From Pseudomonas sichuanensis (lineage in GTDB: Bacteria > Pseudomonadota > Gammaproteobacteria > Pseudomonadales > Pseudomonadaceae): 64,000 bases of DNA. The stretch spans positions 1 through 64,000 of the forward strand of contig NZ_QKVM01000022.1 of NCBI RefSeq assembly GCF_003231305.1, written 5' to 3'. The position numbers and the translations under genes were made by a program. The notes under the pieces are model-generated. The model was not told the DNA's origin, did not search any database, and worked only from the letters and a program-made list of their open reading frames with translations. Shown here one piece after another: positions 8,318-15,165 of this stretch (the first letter of the stretch is position 1; every line of letters begins with the position of its first letter).

Positions 8318-8704
8318 CTACTGGTAGACACCCAAGCGTATACGCTCAAGATAGTCCGCTACGACGCTGAACCCGAGCGACGTGTCGAGCATCTCGAAGG
8401 GTACAAACCCCAACAAACGGCCGCACGGCCGACAAAGCCACTGCTCCGCGAGCATCTGAGAGCCAAATACCTTCGATGCAAGCTCCAGTCCTTTCGCATA
8501 CTGGAACGCCACCGCGCTCTGCTGGGCATCCAGACGATGGGCCTGAGCGGGATGGCTCAGACGGTGAATGCTTCTGGTCGATCTTCCTGTGATTCGCCCG
8601 ACGAGGTTACGAGCCTTGAACAGGCTCGATGACTCGACCATGCACTTCACGTCGCTGAAAAAGAATCCTGTTTGGACTAGACTCAGGAGCTCCAGCTGGC
8701 TCAA
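8318..8704 (-). CDS. Xre/MbcA/ParS-type antitoxin-like protein (orphan)
   Basis: The 128 residues match the architecture of ParS/MbcA antitoxins: an N-terminal Xre-like helical DNA-binding part starting LLSLVQTGFF, and a C-terminal toxin-binding domain with the pattern ASKVFGSQMLAEQWL (about residues 78-92), a conserved PFEMLDT and a terminal YLERIRLGVYQ. The only usable start is TTG 8704, which overlaps the stop of the preceding 57-residue ORF (TTGA). In RES-Xre systems the toxin gene usually follows the antitoxin, but here the next gene is the small periplasmic protein, so the RES partner is missing. It may be a remnant, a free-standing regulator, or partner of the small upstream ORF. Confidence 0.75.
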   Translation of the reverse strand: MSQLELLSLVQTGFFFSDVKCMVESSSLFKARNLVGRITGRSTRSIHRLSHPAQAHRLDAQQSAVAFQYAKGLELASKVFGSQMLAEQWLCRPCGRLLGFVPFEMLDTSLGFSVVADYLERIRLGVYQ

Positions 8705-8874
8705 CCCGTCGGGGTGGTTCCGCCCTGCTCAGATTCTCGCGCGAGATCTGCGTATCCTTCTTCACCACTGAGATGGTCGTAGAGTTCTTCCAGGGTTAAA
8801 GCCAAACCAACTTTATAACCCGACAGGTCAGCAAGGTATTCGTTAAGGTCGCCAGCTCCGAAGCTCATATGCAT
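8701..8874 (-). CDS. 57-residue acidic small protein coupled to the ParS-like gene
   Basis: A short open frame starts at ATG 8874 (or ATG 8868, MSFGAGDLNEYLADL) and ends in TGA 8701-8703. That stop overlaps the TTG start of the ParS-like gene by one base pair step (TTGA), the arrangement expected for translational coupling. The product is rich in Asp, Glu and Leu, with a helix-forming centre (ALTLEELYDHLSGEEGYADLA), and has no signal peptide or recognisable domain. No function is known to me. It could be a small toxin, an accessory protein, or a leader that governs translation of the next gene. Confidence 0.5.
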   Translation of the reverse strand: MHMSFGAGDLNEYLADLSGYKVGLALTLEELYDHLSGEEGYADLARESEQGGTTPTG

Positions 8875-9234
8875 AAAAGGGTCCTAGGCGTGAAAGTAAT
8901 GCGACGATAGTATCGGTTTGCTAAACACTCCACAAAAGGGCCCTGTGGACAGCGAAATACAGGCAGATCCTGTCAGTTGCCCGGACCCACTCACGGCCTG
9001 GTTTTGGCTTTTTGGCCGAAAAGGCTGTTGCTTAAATTGCAGAGCGATTATTAGCCTTTTAGACGCCAATGGTCCAACCAAAGCACTCTCGGTTGATCGG
9101 AAAACCAAGCGTAGAAAACTAGTGCCGCATGCTGCTAGCTGCCTCTCGCCAGCGTCTTCTACCGGCCCAGGCTGTGTAAAACCTTGACCAGTGCTAATGT
9201 TATTCTGCCGTCGGCAGTCATAGCGGAGTAGTCC
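8875..9234. other. No supported gene
   Basis: This 360-bp stretch has short open frames on both strands, but none has a plausible Shine-Dalgarno, codon pattern or recognisable domain. The sequence around 9165-9185 (CCAGGCTGTGTAAAACC) could be the degraded end of the insertion sequence whose transposase remnant starts at 9235. Confidence 0.4.
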
Positions 9235-9466
9235 ATGAGGCCATTCCTCCAAGGCAAGCATCGAGATTAATGCACGTTGCGGCCTGAGAGCCTGGATGAT
9301 TATGTCGCAGATACTAACTAGGTTCGAGTAATCGATGTGCTCGACGATGAGCTTGATCTCACCCGTTGGGCTTCAGTGGTGTGGTTCTCACCGAAACTGG
9401 ACGCCCTGCGTACCCTGCTGCACTGCTGAAGATCAACATCTATGGCTATCTCAACCATCTTTCCGT
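9235..9466 (+). pseudogene. IS1182-type transposase, N-terminal remnant
   Basis: Translation from ATG 9235 gives QGKHRD, a stop, TLRPESLDDYVADTN, a second stop, then VRVIDVLDDELDLTRW. A frame change near 9375 gives PETGRPAYPAALLKINIYGYLN. Together these follow the order of the conserved N-terminal block of IS1182-type (DUF772) transposases. Two stops, one frameshift and loss of everything after YGYLN show that it is dead. It marks an old insertion between the two antitoxin-like loci. Confidence 0.75.
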
Positions 9467-9625
9467 CAGCATTGGGATGAGCTTGGTTCCGACCAGCTCC
9501 GGAAAATAGCTTTGGGGACTCCTTGGAAAATGAGGTCATAAATGGCCTGGGCTAGCGAACGGGAGCTTTGCTTCTCGCAGGTTTGGGGGCATGCTGTGAG
9601 CGAAACGTGGCAGGAGGAATGCGCC

Positions 9626-10027
9626 ATGAACCAGGGGACACTCCAGACAGCGGTACTGTCGGCCGCCGAACTGATCGACTACCTGTGTCCTACGAGCGGG
9701 GCGCCTTATTCGGTCGAGCGCTATGCCGAGATCTTTGGCCTCAGCCCTACCGAGTTTGCCGGTCAGATCGCTGCCTATCGTCACAGCAAACCAGATGCTA
9801 CCAGCGCATCCGACGCCGAAGCGACGCAACGCTTTATCGCGGATGTCTTGCGGGTGATCTTGGCCCTAGACGAGAGCGGAGTCGCCGTCGAACGGGCGAT
9901 CACTTGGTTTCGACTCGAGCCGTTACCGACCTTCGAACAGCAGACCGCGGAGCAACTGGTCAGTCAGGTTCAAGTTGAACGAGTGCTGCAGTTCCTAGCC
10001 TCCTGGCAGGCGGGGAGCCAGGGATGA
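9626..10027 (+). CDS. Antitoxin-like protein (possible MbcA/ParS-type), first gene of a two-gene module
   Basis: ATG 9626 is chosen for its AGGAGG site 8 bases upstream; the frame could extend to 9542. The 133-residue product has an N-terminal helix-turn-helix-like part (YSVERYAEIFGLSPTEFAGQIAAYR) and a C-terminal part (RAITWFRLEPLPTFEQQTAEQLVSQ ... VERVLQFLASWQAG, read in two blocks) that resembles the toxin-binding domain of MbcA/ParS antitoxins. The similarity is my reading of the pattern and is not certain. Its stop codon overlaps the start of the next gene (ATGA), so the two are made together. Confidence 0.6.
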   Translation: MNQGTLQTAVLSAAELIDYLCPTSGAPYSVERYAEIFGLSPTEFAGQIAAYRHSKPDATSASDAEATQRFIADVLRVILALDESGVAVERAITWFRLEPLPTFEQQTAEQLVSQVQVERVLQFLASWQAGSQG

Positions 10028-10353
10028 ATCGGGATACCCAATGGCAGGTCGATCATCAATCGGCATACCAGTCCTGTTATTGCACTGTCCTGCACACCGT
10101 AGATGCGCGTTACGACGTTCGCGGTTCTGTGCTGGCAGAAATGGTGAAGGCCTGTCTGATTCACCGCGCCACACTGCCCGCAGCGCAGCGGGCCTATTTC
10201 GTACAGCACGCATCAGAGGAAGCGGTGACCTACTTGGAAAAGTTCACAGCCAGGCTGTTTTTTGGCCCCCAGGGACGCTTTTCGCCGCAAGAGTATCGCT
10301 ACCGGCCTGCTATAGATTTGCTGGAACCGGCTCCTCATGGTCAGCCTCAATGA
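10024..10353 (+). CDS. Protein of unknown function, second gene of the module
   Basis: This 109-residue protein overlaps the preceding gene by 4 bp (ATGA) and must be co-translated. It has no signal peptide or membrane segment. It contains a Cys pair in YQSCYCTVLHTV (about residues 15-26) and a helical centre rich in Ala and Glu. I recognise no family. If the upstream protein is an antitoxin, this could be its toxin, but the gene order (antitoxin first) and the size are the only support. Confidence 0.6.
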   Translation: MNRDTQWQVDHQSAYQSCYCTVLHTVDARYDVRGSVLAEMVKACLIHRATLPAAQRAYFVQHASEEAVTYLEKFTARLFFGPQGRFSPQEYRYRPAIDLLEPAPHGQPQ

Positions 10354-10396
10354 GGCTCACTGGTCAATTGAAGGCAATTTGCCATCTGGAAAAATG

Positions 10397-11308
10397 CTAG
10401 AGGTCCCAAGCATTCTCGGCGAGTAAAAAATCTTTGACGTAGTCGCGCTGCTTTGAAAGAGTGGAGCGGTTTAGAGCCCAGCCGAGATGAGCGCTGACAA
10501 ACTCGCCCTGAGTCTCGTCGAAGTAATAAGCCGTGCGCGCCTTCGCCAAGGAATACAGATTGATCAGCCGAGCACGTACGTGCGGCTTGAGATGATCATA
10601 GACGACAACGTTGGGGTTATTGGAGAATACTAAAGCTTTACCTGGCGAGATGGCGATGATGAACAACAGGTCCCTCAAATAGTCTCCCCAGCGAGATGCG
10701 GGGTAATCAGATGCGAGCAAGCCCGGTTGTTCCCAATTGTACTCCCGCATGGTTGCCTTCAAGAGTCCATCTGAAAATGCCTCGTCAATAAACGGCGAAA
10801 TCTCGTTCTGGGCGAATAGGACTAACGACATCGCACCGAGGGACTTGCTTGATTTAAAATAGTCAACCACTTCATTGATCGAAGTATGTGATGAGATCTG
10901 CTCATCCTTCATATTTTGCCTAATAAGATCGAGTTCCGAGCGGATATCCATGGCTTTTAGAATGTCGGGATGGCGAGCCTCCAGAAACGTCAGGGTGTTC
11001 GCCAGTTGTCGGCGGTCCAGATGGTTCCAACCCTGAACTCTACTGCTACGTGCCTTTTCGATGATCTTATGGCCCGCTTCATCAATCATCGGGGTAATAT
11101 GGCTGGATTCGACCTCAAATCCCCCATCGGGAAAGTCGATACGGTACAAGTCCTCAATCGAAGCAGTATGTTTTATAGCAACCGGCTTGATTTCCAGCGC
11201 ACCATTCGAAGGCAGTCGGCGGTAGCGGAAGACTCTCCCAGGAGCGTATTGCCAAGCCTTGAGAAAGTGTTGTGGAACGAAATGGTGATTGCGAGGGGGA
11301 TTCGGCAT
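10397..11308 (-). CDS. DUF4238-type protein, transposon cargo
   Basis: This 303-residue soluble protein begins NHHFVPQHFLKAWQ, the hallmark N-terminal motif of DUF4238. The middle is helical and contains a WNHLDRRQLANTLTFLEARHPD block; the C-terminal half has beta-rich segments and ends near a KQRDYVKDFLL helix. The biochemical function of DUF4238 is unknown to me; members occur sporadically in mobile and defence-rich regions. It is divergent from the second tniQ gene with only 36 bp between the start codons, so they may share a promoter region. Confidence 0.75.
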   Translation of the reverse strand: MPNPPRNHHFVPQHFLKAWQYAPGRVFRYRRLPSNGALEIKPVAIKHTASIEDLYRIDFPDGGFEVESSHITPMIDEAGHKIIEKARSSRVQGWNHLDRRQLANTLTFLEARHPDILKAMDIRSELDLIRQNMKDEQISSHTSINEVVDYFKSSKSLGAMSLVLFAQNEISPFIDEAFSDGLLKATMREYNWEQPGLLASDYPASRWGDYLRDLLFIIAISPGKALVFSNNPNVVVYDHLKPHVRARLINLYSLAKARTAYYFDETQGEFVSAHLGWALNRSTLSKQRDYVKDFLLAENAWDL

Positions 11309-11344
11309 GCAGTGGTTCTCTCCAAAAATGAGGATGCTATAGCA

Positions 11345-12268
11345 ATGAAGATTTTCACACCATTACCTGGAGAATATGTGGCGTCGGCACTGCAGCGGGG
11401 AAACGAGATGCTCGGTATCCGAACCCTGCCACATGAGGATTTCCGGATAAGACCGATACCAAGAACAGGTTACGGACGCAAAGGAATTGGGGGAAAAGCG
11501 GAAATTAGGGGGTACGCAATTTTTAAATTTCCCTCCTTATTTACTGAACGAAAAATCACGGAAGAGGTTTTGCACAACCACACCCTGTACCCTCTCACCG
11601 CAGCGCTAGGCCGACCTACAAACCAAACAATAGTAACCCCCGCTTATTGGAAAAAAATTTGCCCCGAATGCGCATTCGAGGACTTTGAGAATCACGGCAC
11701 AGCGTACGTACATCGAAGCCATGTACAGTCTTATGTTAAGGTTTGTAGCATCCATGGTTCTGACCTCATAACTATCTGCCCCGCATGTTCAACCCCCATT
11801 AATAAGCATAAAATAACCCAACTAGGAATATGCAGTCAAAAATACAAAAACCCGACACGTCAATGGAAATCACCGAACCATCTGTATTCAATATTTATCG
11901 CAGAACTTCTGAACTACAAAGGCCCTCCAGCTAAAACGCACAACGCTGAATGGATAGTGACCAAAAGCTTATACAAAAATTATTTCGATGAAATATACGG
12001 CAATTATGGATACGTGTCTGAAATTATAGTGCGTGAGCTCGGCACAAAAACTATAAATCCCTATTCAAAGGGGGCGACTGATTACAACTTCGTAATTCAA
12101 GCCTTCCTAGGCTGTCGCACCGCTGCCAGATACCTAGACTTGCTAACAAACAGTGCCGCGTGCACTCAGTTGCAAAACGAAGTTAATGAACTTATTCGGT
12201 CTGACTTCATCAAACGCAAATATCATACAGTAGATAGAATACCTAGTACCTCCTCATCAGTTACATGA
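11345..12268 (+). CDS. Second TniQ/TnsD-family protein
   Basis: From ATG 11345 the 307-residue product starts FTPLPGEYVASALQRG, the TniQ family opening, and has a zinc-binding pattern CPEC (about 106-109), VCSIHG (134-138) and CPAC (145-148) like that of TnsD/TniQ target selectors. The frame is open further upstream to 10970, but that part is antisense to the DUF4238 gene and is unlikely to be translated. It is convergent with tnsD, overlapping it by 46 bp at the 3' ends. The gene is clearly AT-rich compared with its neighbours. It could direct insertion to a second target, since tnsD already covers attTn7; no cas genes are present. Confidence 0.8.
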   Translation: MKIFTPLPGEYVASALQRGNEMLGIRTLPHEDFRIRPIPRTGYGRKGIGGKAEIRGYAIFKFPSLFTERKITEEVLHNHTLYPLTAALGRPTNQTIVTPAYWKKICPECAFEDFENHGTAYVHRSHVQSYVKVCSIHGSDLITICPACSTPINKHKITQLGICSQKYKNPTRQWKSPNHLYSIFIAELLNYKGPPAKTHNAEWIVTKSLYKNYFDEIYGNYGYVSEIIVRELGTKTINPYSKGATDYNFVIQAFLGCRTAARYLDLLTNSAACTQLQNEVNELIRSDFIKRKYHTVDRIPSTSSSVT

Positions 12269-13692
12269 GACAGCCGAATCCCAGCAAGCCGGTACACAAC
12301 ACTTATAGCACTTCGCTCAGATAGAAGATAATGTCTCACCGCCCATCTGATTTTACGAACTTGATGGTCATGATCAGATTCGAGAATATCTTTCATCAAC
12401 AAAGTACTTATTGGGAACTTATCAGGTACCCTCAAAAAATCATGGCTACGAGCGACCTTCCTGCTTAACGCGGCGCGGGTCACCTTTTTCGGTTTGCCCT
12501 GCGTAGACAGAATCTGGTCCCTGGCGATTAGCAGATCTTGAGCAAGCGCTGCGTCTCTCGCATGCCAATCGACCAACCCCCTCCTTACCCTTATGAAAGG
12601 ATGGGCAGACACATACTGCGCTAACCACTCCTTATCATGGCGGTAAAGCCACTGATAGCCCGGCTTATCATGGCATTTCGCGTTCTTGCTGCTCGAGAAA
12701 GCTTCGCGGCGTGCCTCAATTTCGCCGTCCTCTATGAGGGGCCTAGTATCGTTGCCCCTAGCCGCTTCACCGCTGCGAGCATCAGCTCGCGGGTGAAAGG
12801 ATTTGAGGTGCTCAAGGTCTGCCTCAAGGAGCCAGCAAAGAAAGTAGAATTTTAATGGCTGTACGACCGCCCCGCGTGGACGCACGACGCCCAACACCCA
12901 GTCCCAAGAGCAACTGAGCTCCTGGAACTCATTAGCGCGAGGGCTACAGAGAAGACGCGGCGTCAGGAAGCTCCTTAATACCTGTTCCCTCACCCGACCA
13001 GCCTTAAGAAACCCCATCTCATCCAGACGATGCTGAAGGAAGTTTCCGGTCAGCAGATTTTGTACATCCGCTGGGTGCTCAAGTCCCCAAAACTGCATTT
13101 CACCTATCACAGCAGCTGAAGAGTCAGGAGCCCGCATCACTGGCGACCCCGCTGCCTCCGCCGGAAACAGCATGCAACGCCAGTCAGTTCCATCCGGAAA
13201 CATCGTCCCGCAGAGCACCTCTCCATGGAGCGGGCAGATGCAAGTACCCATTGCTTGGTGAATACGATGCCAGTAGGCCGAGCCGCAGTTTTGAATATCT
13301 TCTTCAACACACCTCTCGCAGTACCTGAACGACGCGTGCTTGAGGAAGCCTGAGGCTGTGAGACCCAGGCTCATTTTCAGGCCCGTGCCGTCGGTACCAG
13401 TCATGGCGATACGCGCGGCTTTGCTCTTCGTGTCATTCAAAAAAGGTTCGTACAGAGGCAAAAGGGTAAAGCGATCGATCAAATGCTCTACCGAATAAGC
13501 TGATGCTAACCGTTGCGACAGAGCACCCAAGCAGCACGGCAGGATAGAGCCACAGGTTCTGGAATACGCGCCGAACAACTCCTGGCTTGTCCGGCGATAG
13601 CTGTCGTTCGACGACAGCCTATGATAACGGACCGCCAGGCTGTAGAGAGACTCATCAGGGAACGGCTGAGGAAACCAATGCAAGCGATCCAT
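12223..13692 (-). CDS. tnsD: Tn7-type target selector TnsD (TniQ family)
   Basis: TnsD binds the 3' end of glmS and recruits TnsC to direct insertion into attTn7. The 489 residues begin FPQPFPDESLYSLAVRYH, typical of TniQ proteins, and carry the CCCH zinc site CERC (125-128) plus CICPLHG (151-157). The C-terminal half (about 300-489) is the extended DNA-binding region seen in TnsD but not in short TniQ proteins; Tn7 TnsD has 508 residues. It follows tnsC by 24 bp in the leftward tns operon. The element sits exactly at attTn7, which agrees with a working TnsD. Confidence 0.92.
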   Translation of the reverse strand: MDRLHWFPQPFPDESLYSLAVRYHRLSSNDSYRRTSQELFGAYSRTCGSILPCCLGALSQRLASAYSVEHLIDRFTLLPLYEPFLNDTKSKAARIAMTGTDGTGLKMSLGLTASGFLKHASFRYCERCVEEDIQNCGSAYWHRIHQAMGTCICPLHGEVLCGTMFPDGTDWRCMLFPAEAAGSPVMRAPDSSAAVIGEMQFWGLEHPADVQNLLTGNFLQHRLDEMGFLKAGRVREQVLRSFLTPRLLCSPRANEFQELSCSWDWVLGVVRPRGAVVQPLKFYFLCWLLEADLEHLKSFHPRADARSGEAARGNDTRPLIEDGEIEARREAFSSSKNAKCHDKPGYQWLYRHDKEWLAQYVSAHPFIRVRRGLVDWHARDAALAQDLLIARDQILSTQGKPKKVTRAALSRKVARSHDFLRVPDKFPISTLLMKDILESDHDHQVRKIRWAVRHYLLSERSAISVVYRLAGIRLSHVTDEEVLGILSTV

Positions 13693-13716
13693 TGACCTGA
13701 TCTCCCGCGGTTCATG

Positions 13717-15165
13717 TCACCAAGCAGAGTCCTTATCTACCCAGCCTCTCTGCTCGAGCTGGGTCTGCACATCATCGCCTTCGGAGAAATGGGCAGTTGG
13801 TGCTGACTCGTTGGCAACCGGAACCACCGGTTTACTAATAGGCTTTGCGGCTGCCCTTTCACTGTGCTCGACAGGTGTCACTATCGCGGCCTGGGTAATT
13901 AAAGAGAGATTCGCCCTGTCTGCACGCCGCGCCAAATCGTAATTCATCATCTTGGCGACCTGGTCCTTCGTGGGCATCATGTCTTCGAAGTCAGCAATTT
14001 GCAGCGGATCCCCGCTTCGTAGAGCCTCGATGGCCTTATGAAGGAGCCTCATCTGACTGTCGTACACCTGCTGCAGAACCGCCGGTGTAATCGAGTCGAT
14101 GCCCTCCCAGATTGCGTGCCGCTGAGCCAGCATTAGAAGTTTGGCCAGGAAATCCGTGTTTCCTTGAGTGAGGTCATATATTTTGGAAAGGATCTCACCC
14201 GTCAACGGAGTGGGGGTTTTGGTCCAGTCGTATGCCCAGAGCAGTGAAACCAGATGCGCCCAAAACGGATCATCTTCGGTAAACCTGTCAAAAGTGATAG
14301 GCCCCATTCCTGCCGCACGCCGAGCATTTCGCAAAACACCAGAAAACAGCGGAAGCATGGCATTTGTGCCAACGTAGATCAGCGGGATGCCGGCGTCATT
14401 CGACAGCTGCACAAAAAAGTTGAGAAGCTTTTCGCGGTCTTGCCCGCCTCGGGATGAGCAGAGGTGCTGCATCTCATCAATTATGAGAGCTCCGATGAAA
14501 TAGGTTTTGCACAACTGACTGATATTTTGAAGCATCACGCTGATGCTGCGGCCAGTAGCAGCTCTGCCTGAGTACTTTTTTATGCCTAATGCTTCATCCA
14601 ATGAAGAGAAGAATGCGGTACAAAAACCTCGCAACGAGCCATCGTGCGGACAATCGATCTTGAGCCAGACCACCTGCGTCTCAATGAAGATCTGCTCTTT
14701 ATACTTACTGTGACTGATCACCTGTGGATAAAGCTTGGCAATGGAGTTCAGCGCAGTCGTTTTACCCATGCCGCTCAACCCGATCAGTGTCAACGTTTCA
14801 GCGGTGGACATAAACCCGTGCCCCTTGATCTCCGCAGAAGAGGGCAAGCGATGCCTAACGGATGACGCATGCAATGGATTGCGCCCGGTGTATCCGTACC
14901 GAATCAATTGACTGAACAGGTCCTCAAGCCTGAGGTGGATTTCAAAAGGTACAACGACATCCTTCAGCCTGTTGATGCCATGACCACGTAATTTCGGGTC
15001 CAAGGCCCGCTCCACGTTGTCAGGCCGGGGCGGGGCGCTCCCAATGCGCCTGACTACATCAACATCCGAAAGAATCTTCGGGAGACACTCAATCAGTGGG
15101 TTACCGTCGTATTGAGGCATGCCAGTCGGGTTGTAATCTGCTGGCGCAAAACTGGAATCACTCAT
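13717..15165 (-). CDS. tnsC: Transposition AAA+ regulator TnsC
   Basis: TnsC is the ATP-dependent matchmaker that links TnsD-bound target DNA to the TnsAB transposase. The AAA+ core shows Walker A GLSGMGKTT (129-137), Walker B ALIIDEMQHL (226-235) and a sensor region around LIYVGTNAM. It has 482 residues against 555 in Tn7. The start overlaps the tnsB stop by 8 bp. The C-terminal 90 or so residues are low in predicted order and may bind TnsA and TnsB as in Tn7. Confidence 0.93.
   Translation of the reverse strand: MSDSSFAPADYNPTGMPQYDGNPLIECLPKILSDVDVVRRIGSAPPRPDNVERALDPKLRGHGINRLKDVVVPFEIHLRLEDLFSQLIRYGYTGRNPLHASSVRHRLPSSAEIKGHGFMSTAETLTLIGLSGMGKTTALNSIAKLYPQVISHSKYKEQIFIETQVVWLKIDCPHDGSLRGFCTAFFSSLDEALGIKKYSGRAATGRSISVMLQNISQLCKTYFIGALIIDEMQHLCSSRGGQDREKLLNFFVQLSNDAGIPLIYVGTNAMLPLFSGVLRNARRAAGMGPITFDRFTEDDPFWAHLVSLLWAYDWTKTPTPLTGEILSKIYDLTQGNTDFLAKLLMLAQRHAIWEGIDSITPAVLQQVYDSQMRLLHKAIEALRSGDPLQIADFEDMMPTKDQVAKMMNYDLARRADRANLSLITQAAIVTPVEHSERAAAKPISKPVVPVANESAPTAHFSEGDDVQTQLEQRGWVDKDSAW

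Noticed and set aside
8279-8632. 117-residue plus-strand frame near a CopR-type box
   Set aside because: It is antisense to the ParS-like gene, which has the family motifs; the box is better placed for the minus-strand gene at 8172.
8884-9261. 125-residue minus-strand frame
   Set aside because: No Shine-Dalgarno, no domain, and it overlaps the start of the transposase remnant on the other strand.
10970-11344. N-terminal extension of the second TniQ-like protein
   Set aside because: The upstream part is antisense to the DUF4238 gene, and the TniQ family opening begins at ATG 11345.
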